A stretch of 64,000 bases of DNA from Pseudomonadota bacterium (GTDB taxonomy: Bacteria; Bdellovibrionota; UBA1018): NCBI GenBank assembly GCA_027485695.1, contig JAIXQO010000002.1, forward strand, positions 372,001-436,000, given 5' to 3'. Shown one piece after another: positions 18,521 to 26,741 of the stretch. Within the stretch, counting starts at the first letter, position 1; each line of letters starts with the position of its first letter. Below the pieces are notes generated by a model. The model was not told the origin of the DNA. It searched no databases and saw only the letters and a list, made by a program, of their open reading frames with translations. Both the position numbers and the translations under genes were made by a program.

Positions 18521-20281
18521 TCAGCCTTTGAAAATCGGGAGTCTCCGGTATTTAGTGTCATACGCCGGATGTAACTCGTAGAAGAACCAGAGTCGTTTTT
18601 CCGGTGATTTTCCAAACTCAACGTCATTCTGAATTTTTTCGAGGAATGTTTTTAGGATTTCTGGATCATTGAGTTTCTCGCGCGCAAACTCCTCGAGTAC
18701 GTAGTCCTCGACGTACTCTTTTTGCTCAGTCCAGGCGTTGAAAAATCCCCACGAAGCAAGTGAGTCCGCGGAATCCGGTTCGAACAAGTACATCGCGATC
18801 CCGATGCGGGGTTGATTGCTGGGAACAAAGAGCGAGTCGGCTGGAATTTCCAACTGCTCATTTTTCCATGCGCCTGTCCACGTCGCCCGAACATGTCCTT
18901 CGACTGATTTTGTTCCCAACTCGATTTTCGTCCCTCGGAATACGTCAAACGACCCGCTGAGCGGTTTTTTCAGTTTTTCGAAACGAATGCCATGCGCGCT
19001 GAGCTTAGCCCCGACCCATGGCGCGACATCCGCATCTACCCAATAACCGCGACTCGGAACAGTTGCTGATTTCGACGCTTCGTTCTCGGTCCAGAGCGGA
19101 ATTTTCCATACCGTTGGTTTCTGATCGTCATAACGAATCCAGTTCTGTCCCGAGACCGTAGATTTCTCGACCTTGTACTCGTAACCCTGAAAATCGTAGG
19201 TCTTTGGCTCACCTTTGATCTGATATGCGAGCGGATACAATTGCCCGGCGAGTTGCGATGCGGCCAAGTCTGCGGCCTTCATCGTCTGGACGTATTCTTT
19301 GCCGCGAGAAGCGATATCCGCCGTCAACTCTTCGAGTACGTGCTCGGTGGCTGTTGCGCGCTCTTCATAGTTTTTCCAGGAATGCGTCTCGACCAGAATT
19401 CCTATCCGGTTCCGATAGGCGAAATACGCATAGCCCATCTTCGGGGAATCCGGATAGTGCTCGATACCCGACATCGGATCATCCGTCTTGAGAAACTCCG
19501 GATAGAACCAGAGGGGCTGATGTTCCCGACGAGTCAGACCGCTCATCAAACGATCCTGTAACGAGAGGCTCAGGGTTTTCAGGGCCCCCTGTCCCACCAA
19601 GGTCGATGGCAATACGAGCGCGACGTCATGCTGGAATTTCGCGCCGTCCGTCGTGTGCAAATCCACCCATACTTGCGGATCCCATTTCTCCATGAAACGG
19701 AGACTCGCCTCGACCTCTGGCGTATCGAGTTTCGCGTAGTCGCGATTGAGATTCAAATTCTGACTGTTCACGCGCCAGCCCATCTCGACGGGTCCGTTTT
19801 GATTCGCGCGGTTCCATTTTCCGAATCGCTCGTGGCCATCGATGCTCAGAATCGGACAGAACAAGATCACTTGTGAACCCAGCACGCTCTCACGCGCAGG
19901 GAGCGCAAGTTGTTCTTTTAGGAAATGATAGGTGGCGTCTTTACCCTCGATTTCACCTGCGTGAATACCGGCCTGAATCCAAACGACGGGAAGACTTTTT
20001 TTCTTAGCCACCTCAGGACTGAAAACTCCCGAACCAGATACGACGAGCACTCTCATGTTCCGGCCTTGAGGAGAAACCCCCATCGATTGACAGCGCACCT
20101 TGTTCGGGTAAGCGCGAGCGAGCGCGAGGCAGAGTTTCTCGGACTCTTCGGCTCGTCCGGTTTCTTTCCAGCTCGAGGTTTCGGCTTTCATGGGAGGCAA
20201 TTTGGGAGCGCTCCATGAAAATGGAATGAGAGAGAACGAGACGACGGCCAAAAGGGCGAAACGGATGAGCGATGAGGTCAT
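18521..20281 (-). CDS. Exported M14-family zinc carboxypeptidase
   Basis: Predicted periplasmic or secreted M14 metallopeptidase of 586 residues. A signal peptide occupies residues 5-24 (LIRFALLAVVSFSLIPFSWS). Zinc ligands: HAGE (His107, Glu110), and the third His in WVDLHTTDG. The catalytic Glu is in GILVETHSWKNY. NLNRDYAKLDTPE matches the substrate-binding Asn-Arg. The C-terminal 250 residues form an additional domain. Possible substrates are peptides or peptidoglycan stems. Confidence 0.9.
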   Translation of the reverse strand: MTSSLIRFALLAVVSFSLIPFSWSAPKLPPMKAETSSWKETGRAEESEKLCLALARAYPNKVRCQSMGVSPQGRNMRVLVVSGSGVFSPEVAKKKSLPVVWIQAGIHAGEIEGKDATYHFLKEQLALPARESVLGSQVILFCPILSIDGHERFGKWNRANQNGPVEMGWRVNSQNLNLNRDYAKLDTPEVEASLRFMEKWDPQVWVDLHTTDGAKFQHDVALVLPSTLVGQGALKTLSLSLQDRLMSGLTRREHQPLWFYPEFLKTDDPMSGIEHYPDSPKMGYAYFAYRNRIGILVETHSWKNYEERATATEHVLEELTADIASRGKEYVQTMKAADLAASQLAGQLYPLAYQIKGEPKTYDFQGYEYKVEKSTVSGQNWIRYDDQKPTVWKIPLWTENEASKSATVPSRGYWVDADVAPWVGAKLSAHGIRFEKLKKPLSGSFDVFRGTKIELGTKSVEGHVRATWTGAWKNEQLEIPADSLFVPSNQPRIGIAMYLFEPDSADSLASWGFFNAWTEQKEYVEDYVLEEFAREKLNDPEILKTFLEKIQNDVEFGKSPEKRLWFFYELHPAYDTKYRRLPIFKG

Positions 20282-20442
20282 GTATTCGAGTGTAACGAGG
20301 TTTTTACGCCCTGCCTACCCTTCTCAGTCCATCCATTGTTGCGAAAATTAGCGCCGCCATCCAATCGTCGAGGCCGTAAATTCAGCGCAGTCCATTACCA
20401 TCACTTTTGACGTGACGAAGTTTTTTCCGTTATTATTTAGAC

Positions 20443-20673
20443 ATGTCGAATCAGAAGAAGATCACGATAGAGCTGATGACTGACGAGGCACTCGTTCTAT
20501 TCGATCTCCTCGGACGATATTCCGATAACGATAAAATCGAAATTGAAGATCAGGCAGAGCAGCGCGCACTTTGGAATCTAGAATGCGAGTTATAGAGAGT
20601 CCTGTCTGACCAACTTCTGCCAAGTTACTCAGATTTAGTTGCTCAAGCTAGGTCCAGGCTCCGCGATCGTTAA
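20443..20673 (+). pseudogene. Small conserved protein gene interrupted by a TAG codon
   Basis: ATG 20443 opens a 50-residue frame (MSNQKKITIELMTDEALVLF, then a DQAEQRALWNLE stretch) stopped by TAG at 20593-20595. The same frame continues after the stop for 25 codons (RVLSDQLLPSYSDLVAQARS) to TAA 20671. From memory, a widespread small family has the pattern 'ALVLFE(F/L)LSR...DQAEQR.LWNL...Y..LL..AR..VRD' of about 70-75 residues, and both halves fit it with no gap. One base change, such as GAG to TAG, would explain the break. The truncated 50-residue product might still be made. Confidence 0.6.
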
Positions 20674-20782
20674 GCGCATCAACCGTTCTGCCTCAAACGA
20701 GCAAAAGTTGAGTTCAGTATCGCTCATGTGGATCTTCCCGTGATTTCGTTTGAGAGACCGCGGAGGACTTTACCATAAATAC

Positions 20783-20813
20783 TTGAAAATACTCATATTT
20801 AAAGACTATAAAT
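20783..20813 (+). promoter_or_regulatory. Sigma-70-like promoter for the HEXXH exported protein
   Basis: TTGAAA at 20783-20788 and TATAAA at 20807-20812 are 18 bp apart, about 70 bp upstream of ATG 20881. ACTCAT/ATGAGT arms flank the -10 region and could form an operator. The 200-bp region from 20674 to the gene holds nothing else recognised. Confidence 0.6.
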
Positions 20814-20880
20814 GAGTTCTACTTTTCCTATTCCCAATTCTCTTCCCCCCGTTTAATAAGCCCGACCAGGGGAATCTCTT

Positions 20881-21555
20881 ATGAGAACCGTTTGGATGAT
20901 CGCGCTCGGGCTGATGATTTCGCCCTTAGTGCACGCTTCGAACCTGCAATACCGAAACGTGCCTGAACCTGTAAAAATCAAACTCGAGGCCGCTCTCGAT
21001 TTCCTACGTACCATTCATCTGGACTCGCCGACGCCCCTTCACCAAGAAGCCTTCGGCGGCGCACCCAATTATGCGGACTGGTTCGAAGCTCGCGTGAAAC
21101 GAATCACGATGGGCGGCTGTGGCGGGGATCCTTCGGTCATCGCCTGCGTCGAGTTCATTATGCCGACCTGGCTCTACCTCACCCAGACGTTCGTCCGAGG
21201 AAACTACTCTCCGATCATTCAGTTGGGAGTCCTGCTTCACGAAGCTCGCCATCAAGAGCGCGAACACAATGGTTGGGTACATGAATACTGTCCCGTTCCA
21301 TTTCGAGATGATCAGGGCCGCGATGTCGTGAGCTCATTCTCGGGCGTTCTCTTAGAGGGTTTGCGAGGCTGCGAGGCGAATGCGCTGGGCTCATATGGGG
21401 TCGAGTACTTGTTTCTTTCGAACATCGCTGACCACTGTGTGAACTGCGCGCCTGAAATGCGCGCTGAGGCGCGGGCCGTTGCCGACCAACTCATCGTACG
21501 GATGGTTGATCCGCGCGCTAAGAATGCGCTTCTCCAAGATCGGGGCCGGCGATGA
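20881..21555 (+). CDS. Exported protein with HEXXH motif
   Basis: Exported protein of 224 residues with a signal peptide (MIALGLMISPLVHAS) and a HEARH motif at residues 120-124 in a hydrophobic context (QLGVLLHEARHQ), typical of zinc metallopeptidases. Eight or so Cys (GGCGGDPSVIAC, EYC, RGCEAN, DHCVNC) suggest disulfides in the periplasm. The family is not recognised. AGGGGAA precedes the start. The stop overlaps the next small gene's start (ATGA), so a membrane mini-protein is co-translated. Confidence 0.75.
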   Translation: MRTVWMIALGLMISPLVHASNLQYRNVPEPVKIKLEAALDFLRTIHLDSPTPLHQEAFGGAPNYADWFEARVKRITMGGCGGDPSVIACVEFIMPTWLYLTQTFVRGNYSPIIQLGVLLHEARHQEREHNGWVHEYCPVPFRDDQGRDVVSSFSGVLLEGLRGCEANALGSYGVEYLFLSNIADHCVNCAPEMRAEARAVADQLIVRMVDPRAKNALLQDRGRR

Positions 21556-21659
21556 AACGCGGTCTCGTACTTTTTGTCCTCATCGTCGGAGCGCTGAGCC
21601 TGGTTTTTGCGATCGCTACAGGACGCCCAAGACCAGAAATTCCCAAGTCGGCGGAATAA
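21552..21659 (+). CDS. Small membrane protein, 35 residues
   Basis: A 35-codon frame starts at ATG 21552, overlapping the previous stop as ATGA, and encodes MKRGLVLFVLIVGALSLVFA followed by a short polar tail ending PKSAE. It is one transmembrane helix or an uncleaved signal peptide. The coupled start makes it likely to be expressed. Its function is unknown. Confidence 0.5.
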   Translation: MKRGLVLFVLIVGALSLVFAIATGRPRPEIPKSAE

Positions 21660-21661
21660 CG

Positions 21662-22894
21662 TCAGTGCAGGTTGACCGCTAGAAGAGATGAATCCATCTC
21701 TGCGCGTTTTCCAATTCTCTTGCCGCCCAAGATATAGATCATGAATCCCACCCAAGCCGTCGCAAAAAGAACCGTTACGATCGGTCGTGGCGTTTGCGCA
21801 TCGAGAGCACCGATACTGGTCGAGATGACTGCACCGATCCCCATCTGAATGAATCCCATGAGTGCAGAAGCGGCTCCCGCATTGTGAGAGAATGGTGCGA
21901 GTGCAATCGCCGAGGCATTCGGGAAGATCAAACCCACACTGGAGAGAAACAGAAACAATCCACAGGTGGTCGCCCCGAAACCAAACCATCCGGAAATCGT
22001 TCCGATGAATAACAAGGTTCCCGCAGCCACCTGACCGAACATCGCAAGCCGGAAAATCTGCTCACTGGAATATCGACGCGTGAGCGCGATATTGAGTTGG
22101 CTACTGCCGATGAACCCGATCGAGAGTCCAGCGAAAATCAAGCCATAGGCCTGCGGCGTGACTTTGAAATAGTTCAGAAACAAGATCGGCGACCCAGCCA
22201 CATAAGCAAATAGTCCACCGAACGCGAACGCACCTGCTAGAACGTAGACCGAGAATTGCGGAATACTCAGAATCTCACGAAAACTGCGGAATATCGCAGA
22301 AGGCCTCAGCGATACGGTCGGATCAGGCTTGTGCCCTTCGGGCAAAATAAAACGAACCACGCCGAGCAAAGTCGCTGCCATCGCGGAGAGCACCCAAAAA
22401 ACGCTCGGCCAACCCCAGGTCGTCGAAACGTAGCTCCCAAACGAAGGCGCCAAGAGCGGAGATGCACCCAGGATCAATACCAAGATCGAAAACACGCGCG
22501 CGCTCTCGGCAACCGTGAAAAAATCCCGAACCATCGCCATAGATGCGACCGAGGCCACACAACCACCCAAGCCCTGAAGCAAGCGCCAGGCGATGAGTGC
22601 TTCTACTGATTTCGACTGTAAACAAGCGAGCGATGCGAGAATGAACAACGTCAGACCGAAGTAAAGTGGCGGCTTACGACCAAACCGATCCAGGCACGGA
22701 CCGTAGATCAACTGCCCGGAAGCCAGGCCCACAAAATAGGATGAGAGCGAAAGCGACACTTTTGCGACGGTCGTCCCAAGACCCGTGGCCATTTCCGGAA
22801 AAGCGGCCAAATAGAGATCGATCGCGAACGGGCTAACGGCCGAAAGCGACCCCAAAATGAGAAGCAGGGAAAATGTCGATACGCGAGATTTCAT
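21662..22894 (-). CDS. Bcr/CflA-type MFS multidrug exporter
   Basis: Major facilitator of 410 residues with about 12 hydrophobic segments. The N-terminal SPFAIDLYLAAFPEMA and the loop GPCLDRFGRKPPLYFG (motif A) with 'LQGLGGCVASVASMAMVRDF' are typical of the Bcr/CflA subfamily of drug:proton antiporters, which expel bicyclomycin, chloramphenicol or sulfonamides. The substrate here is unknown. No neighbouring regulator; it converges on the 35-residue membrane protein gene with a 2-bp gap. Confidence 0.92.
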   Translation of the reverse strand: MKSRVSTFSLLLILGSLSAVSPFAIDLYLAAFPEMATGLGTTVAKVSLSLSSYFVGLASGQLIYGPCLDRFGRKPPLYFGLTLFILASLACLQSKSVEALIAWRLLQGLGGCVASVASMAMVRDFFTVAESARVFSILVLILGASPLLAPSFGSYVSTTWGWPSVFWVLSAMAATLLGVVRFILPEGHKPDPTVSLRPSAIFRSFREILSIPQFSVYVLAGAFAFGGLFAYVAGSPILFLNYFKVTPQAYGLIFAGLSIGFIGSSQLNIALTRRYSSEQIFRLAMFGQVAAGTLLFIGTISGWFGFGATTCGLFLFLSSVGLIFPNASAIALAPFSHNAGAASALMGFIQMGIGAVISTSIGALDAQTPRPIVTVLFATAWVGFMIYILGGKRIGKRAEMDSSLLAVNLH

Positions 22895-23082
22895 AGGAAA
22901 TCCGGTTATAGCACGGAACTTCCGACTTGAGGGCGAGACTTACGTCAGGATTGCGGACTCGGCAGAGTTTGCCGTCCCTGGATTGGGTGATTCCTCAGGT
23001 GATGATTCACGGCCTAATCCCCTTTTATTTCAAAGATGTTTCCCACATAATTGATTCTATTGAGACCAGGAGGAGTCGTCGA

Positions 23083-24087
23083 ATGAAGCGCTTAAAATGG
23101 ATGTTGGGTTTATCCTTGGGCCTAAGTGTAGGACTTGCGCACGCCGAAGGAGAGTTTCTCCCCTCGCACATCCTCATGATGGACGCAAAGTTTAGCCACC
23201 ACGTCCTCCTTGTCGAAAAACAGAGCCACCAACTTTTCCTCTTTGAGAATCGTGATGGCATGCCTCACTTGGTGAAAACCTTCGCCATCGCTACCGGCAA
23301 ATTTAAGGGCAACAAGTCGAGCGAAGGAGATCACAAAACTCCCGAAGGCGTTTACGACATCTACGAATTTCTCTCCCCCGATCAACTGGTCTCTAAGTTC
23401 GGCCCTCAGCAATCTAAGATCTACGGCGCCGGCGCGTTCCCGATGAACTACCCGAACTTCATGGACCAACGCGAGAGCCGCAAAGGTTCCGGCATCTGGC
23501 TCCACTCAACGGATGACGACAACCGCATCTCCAAAGAACTCGACTCCCGTGGCTGCGTCGTCGCCAAGAATCAAGACCTGCAAGAGATCGCGCAGTACAT
23601 TGACCTGAACCGTACGCCGATCATCGTGACCCAGGAAGCGAACTACCTCACGAAATCCACCTGGGAACGCACCCGCCGGGACATCGAAGGCGCGATCAAA
23701 ACCTGGATGAAAGCCTGGCAAGACAAAGATTTCGACCGCTACATCGATGCGTATGACTCTTCGTTCTATGACGCGAAAAAAGGCAGCTATCAAGCTTACC
23801 GTGCCTACAAGAAAGCGATCTTCTCGAAATCGGACAAACCGACGATTCAGTTCGACCACCTCTCGATCGTGACCGCACCGAACTACGCCGTGGCGTATTT
23901 CCAGCAAGACTACAAATCTGACCACATCAATGACTTGGGCAAGAAGACGCTCTTCTTGAAAAAAGTGGGCGATTACAGCTGGAAAATCGTCGGTGAGCTC
24001 TGGGCTCCGACCGACGCGACATTGCCAGCATTCACGCCCGCAAATCGGTTCTTCAAAAATAGAGAGACGGCGGTCGGTTCCCGGTAA
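23083..24087 (+). CDS. Exported L,D-transpeptidase/carboxypeptidase with NTF2-like C-terminus (Csd6/Pgp2-like)
   Basis: Periplasmic peptidoglycan enzyme of 334 residues. ATG 23083 follows AGGAGG. A signal peptide is followed by a YkuD catalytic domain (VLLVEKQSHQLFLFE to about residue 190) with catalytic Cys in LDSRGCVVA and the preceding His in GIWLHSTDDD. The usual S/T-H-G-C reads S-R-G-C. Residues about 210-325 form an NTF2-like domain (WMKAWQDKDFDRYIDAYDS; KVGDYSWKIVGELW). This order matches Helicobacter Csd6 and Campylobacter Pgp2, which trim muropeptides and set helical cell shape. A similar shape role is inferred. Confidence 0.88.
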   Translation: MKRLKWMLGLSLGLSVGLAHAEGEFLPSHILMMDAKFSHHVLLVEKQSHQLFLFENRDGMPHLVKTFAIATGKFKGNKSSEGDHKTPEGVYDIYEFLSPDQLVSKFGPQQSKIYGAGAFPMNYPNFMDQRESRKGSGIWLHSTDDDNRISKELDSRGCVVAKNQDLQEIAQYIDLNRTPIIVTQEANYLTKSTWERTRRDIEGAIKTWMKAWQDKDFDRYIDAYDSSFYDAKKGSYQAYRAYKKAIFSKSDKPTIQFDHLSIVTAPNYAVAYFQQDYKSDHINDLGKKTLFLKKVGDYSWKIVGELWAPTDATLPAFTPANRFFKNRETAVGSR

Positions 24088-24178
24088 GACTCTATCGGTC
24101 CTCATTTCGGATCAGGATTTTCTGGGCAAATCTTTTCTTTTCTAAGGCTAACCACTTGAAAACACTTTGATTTTTTTG

Positions 24179-24193
24179 CCCAGTTAAACTGGG
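24179..24193. promoter_or_regulatory. Palindromic operator candidate, site 1
   Basis: Perfect 15-bp palindrome CCCAGTT-A-AACTGGG immediately upstream of the probable -35 box of the TIGR02147 regulator gene. Its CCAGT/ACTGG half-sites recur at 24230-24249. Confidence 0.6.
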
Positions 24194-24201
24194 TGAAACC
24201 A

Positions 24202-24249
24202 TTGCCGGTTTATTCATCCACCTTTATATATCCAGTCATGAAACTGGAT
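24202..24249 (+). promoter_or_regulatory. Promoter with overlapping palindromic operator, site 2
   Basis: TTGCCG (24202-24207) and TATATA (24225-24230) with 17-bp spacing place the transcription start close to ATG 24238, suggesting a leaderless or nearly leaderless mRNA. ATCCAGT-N6-ACTGGAT (24230-24249) covers the start region and repeats the CCAGT/ACTGG half-sites of site 1. The layout suits repression by the encoded regulator. Confidence 0.55.
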
Positions 24250-25137
24250 TCGCCTTTACGGAAAACTCGAGACGCCCCTCAGGCAAGAGACAGTGATTTC
24301 GTCGCTTACCTGAAAAACGATTTCGCGTTCCGTTGCCGCAAAAACCCAAGCTATCGCCTAGCCGCATTTGCACGATTGATCGAGACTGACCTCTCCACTC
24401 TCAGCAAGGTTTTCAAAGGCACTCGAACCCTGAAATCCCGAGCCATCCGCCGAATCGGCATTAAGCTCGGACTGGACCCCACGCGGGTCGACGTTTTCGC
24501 GTCTCAAGCACTTCGATCCAACGCAAAAACTCAGCCCCGCACCGATGCGATTCAATCGAGCGGAGACTACCCCACGATCTCGATCGACTCGTTTCAGATG
24601 ATCTCCGACTGGTACCACTACGCGATACTGGAACTGATCGCGCTACCTCACTTTAAGAGCTCCGTACACTGGATCGCGCGCGCTCTCCGGATCACACCGA
24701 CCGAAGCACGTCTCGCCGTGGAACGCCTCAAGACCCTTGGCATGATCGAAGAAACCAAAGACGGAAAAATCGTCGACCGTTCGGGAGGCTATACCTCGAC
24801 ACTCGCGAATGATTTCAGTGCGGCGGCGTTTCGAAATCTTCAGAAGCAGATTTTGGAAAAAGGCGTGCAAGCCTTGGAGGAGATCCCTTTTGAAAAACGC
24901 AGTCAAACATCGATGACCATGGCGATTGACCCGGCCAAAATACCCATCGCAAAAAAAATGATCCAAAAGTTCCAAGAAGAGCTGAACGCGTTTCTAGGTG
25001 TCACCACCAAGACCACTGGCGGCGAAGTTTATCACCTCGGCGTTTCGCTCTATCCCGTGAGTTTCAGCCCTCCTCAACCCGAAAAAATTCCTGTTCAAAA
25101 ACCTCGCAAAACAACCCCTGAAAGGCAGTCCCTATGA
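24238..25137 (+). CDS. TIGR02147/DUF4423 family transcriptional regulator
   Basis: Predicted DNA-binding regulator of 299 residues. The N-terminal helix-turn-helix region (DFVAYLKNDF, RLAAFARLIETDLSTLSKVF) and the C-terminal EIPFEKRSQTSMTMAIDPAK with IQKFQEELNAFL are characteristic of TIGR02147/DUF4423 proteins, common in Bdellovibrio and Fibrobacter. A winged-helix part (HWIARALRITPTEARLAVER) lies in the middle. ATG 24238 is preferred; a GTG at 24193 is in frame but sits on an operator palindrome. The stop overlaps the next start by four bases, the usual pairing with a secreted protein. Confidence 0.88.
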   Translation: MKLDSPLRKTRDAPQARDSDFVAYLKNDFAFRCRKNPSYRLAAFARLIETDLSTLSKVFKGTRTLKSRAIRRIGIKLGLDPTRVDVFASQALRSNAKTQPRTDAIQSSGDYPTISIDSFQMISDWYHYAILELIALPHFKSSVHWIARALRITPTEARLAVERLKTLGMIEETKDGKIVDRSGGYTSTLANDFSAAAFRNLQKQILEKGVQALEEIPFEKRSQTSMTMAIDPAKIPIAKKMIQKFQEELNAFLGVTTKTTGGEVYHLGVSLYPVSFSPPQPEKIPVQKPRKTTPERQSL

Positions 25138-26048
25138 AAAAGAAGCTATTGTTCGTTTTTGCTCTCGCCCTATACTCAACGCTCCCCATGGCTCAAAACG
25201 CCGCCGCCAAAAGCCTTCGCGCGCTCGAAGGCGGTCGCGCTGGACATGGCGGCGTCGTTCAAGCTTGCTTCAAAACGATGAGCATCAAGAATGACGTCGA
25301 GAAAATGCTGCTCGAAAATCTTGGCCGCCCGACCTATGCGCAGAAAGACCCATTCACGCTCATTCCTGGCGCACTGGAGGACATTAAGGATATTGATCTC
25401 TACGATTTGATCGCCCCATCCCCACTCGGAAACGAACTATTCGAGACCCGTGAAACGGACTACTTGAAAATCATCTCTGAGGTAGAAAAAACCGAAGAGG
25501 ACTTTGATATCAACTACTCTCCATTGCGACTCGTGACCTCAAAAAAATGGCGGTCAGATCACTATGAAGGCTCCTATGAAGCCGGTTTTGGAACGAAACG
25601 AGTGCTACCACTCTCTCAATTCAATTTCGTCAATCGTGGCGTCGTAGCACTGGGAGATCCAGCAATCGCCGTTTTTCAGCCAAGCGATTGCTTGATTCTC
25701 CAGATCGCAAACCAGCAACAGATCTCTTACCGGAGTGCCATAGTAAACATCGATCAACGACTGTTCGACTTACTGAATAAGAAGTCTCCGGTTCAAGCCG
25801 CGGCACTCTATCACCATGAGTGGCTACTCAGACTCACGATCGACCTGCTCGCTTACCAAAAGAATCTGCCGCAACACCTGCAACTCATTTTAGGTGTTGA
25901 GAACCCTGCCGTAGTCGCCCAAAGGCTCACCAGACTGTACTATTCAAAAAATACCGCATCTTGGGTTGATTCGAGAAATATCCACTGGAGAACTTACGAA
26001 TCGCTTGGATTTTCGAATCAGTTTTTCTCTTTGAGAGCGGAAAAGTAG
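25134..26048 (+). CDS. Exported protein coupled to the TIGR02147 regulator
   Basis: Exported protein of 304 residues with a signal peptide (LLFVFALALYSTLPMAQNAAA). After cleavage comes GRAGHGGVVQACF, then IKDIDLYDLIAP, and later ALYHHEWLLRLTIDLL. Many Bdellovibrio-type exported proteins adjoining TIGR02147 genes show a GGxGG-VV-C start and a C-terminal HE-containing helix; from memory this one fits, but no enzymatic role is known. The AGGCAG-like ribosome-binding site is inside the regulator's end, so translation is coupled. Confidence 0.75.
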   Translation: MKKKLLFVFALALYSTLPMAQNAAAKSLRALEGGRAGHGGVVQACFKTMSIKNDVEKMLLENLGRPTYAQKDPFTLIPGALEDIKDIDLYDLIAPSPLGNELFETRETDYLKIISEVEKTEEDFDINYSPLRLVTSKKWRSDHYEGSYEAGFGTKRVLPLSQFNFVNRGVVALGDPAIAVFQPSDCLILQIANQQQISYRSAIVNIDQRLFDLLNKKSPVQAAALYHHEWLLRLTIDLLAYQKNLPQHLQLILGVENPAVVAQRLTRLYYSKNTASWVDSRNIHWRTYESLGFSNQFFSLRAEK

Positions 26049-26069
26049 GATTTGGATCGGACTTTTTTT

Positions 26070-26114
26070 GCGGAACCCTCAGAGATTTCTATGAAGGATC
26101 TCGGTGGGTTCCGC
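26070..26114. terminator. Strong inverted repeat between convergent genes
   Basis: GCGGAACCC (26070-26078) pairs with GGGTTCCGC (26106-26114), with an inner GAGAT/ATCTC pairing. It lies between the exported protein gene and the FAH gene. The T-run is on the 5' side for the + strand, so it is not a textbook intrinsic terminator in either direction. It may still end transcription or protect the 3' ends. Confidence 0.5.
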
Positions 26115-26130
26115 ATCACGGTTGACTCGT

Positions 26131-26730
26131 TCACTTCCAATTCACCCGAAACAATTCTTTTCCCCGCCAGCGCAGCACACCTTCATCACCCGCAACGACC
26201 GGCCCCACTCCTGCCGGAGTACCCGTGAAAATCGCATCCCCCACAATGATCGGGAAAAATGTTTTTGCGTATTCGATGCACGCTTGCGGAGACAATCTCA
26301 TTTCGCTTCCGCACGCAGACTGGCGAACAACGCCGTTCACAGAAAACTCAAAAGGCTCATCCAAGTATCCAGTAAACTCCGAAATCGGAATCCATGCACC
26401 TAAGATGGCCGAGCCATCGAACACCTTGCTCACTTCCCAAGGATGCCCGTTTTTCTTAAGTCCGGCTTGAACTTCACGAAGCGTCATATCAAGTCCCAGC
26501 GTCACAGCGTCGATCGCGCCAGCCGCGTCCAAGCGAACAACAATCTCGCATTCATGATGAATGGAGCCTCGACCTTCTGGGAGCTTGACCTGAATCATGT
26601 CGCCCTCGCGGTTCACGCGCTTTAAGATCGACGGTGGTTTCAAAAAAATCACCGGCATTTCCGGTACGGCGTCGCCGAGTTCCTTGGCGTGATCGAGGTA
26701 GTTTTTACCGATGCAAATGAGTTTATCCAT
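26131..26730 (-). CDS. Fumarylacetoacetate hydrolase (FAH) family protein
   Basis: Cytoplasmic metal-dependent hydrolase, isomerase or decarboxylase of 199 residues in the FAH fold. Signatures: CIGKNYLDHAKELG at the start, SIHHECEIVVRL with metal-binding Glu residues, and IIVGDAIFTGTPAGVGPV near the end. ATG 26730 has AAAAGGA upstream; the longer frame overlaps the next gene and lacks family similarity. Family members act on acylpyruvates, 2-hydroxyhepta-dienedioate or oxaloacetate; small single-domain forms like this are often acylpyruvases or oxaloacetate decarboxylases. It lies 11 bp downstream of the O-methyltransferase. Confidence 0.92.
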   Translation of the reverse strand: MDKLICIGKNYLDHAKELGDAVPEMPVIFLKPPSILKRVNREGDMIQVKLPEGRGSIHHECEIVVRLDAAGAIDAVTLGLDMTLREVQAGLKKNGHPWEVSKVFDGSAILGAWIPISEFTGYLDEPFEFSVNGVVRQSACGSEMRLSPQACIEYAKTFFPIIVGDAIFTGTPAGVGPVVAGDEGVLRWRGKELFRVNWK

Positions 26731-26741
26731 GGATGATCCTT

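Noticed and set aside
26070..26114. Attachment site or mobile-element end
   Set aside because: It is a perfect 9-bp inverted repeat between convergent genes, with no direct-repeat flank or integrase nearby; a transcript-end hairpin is simpler.
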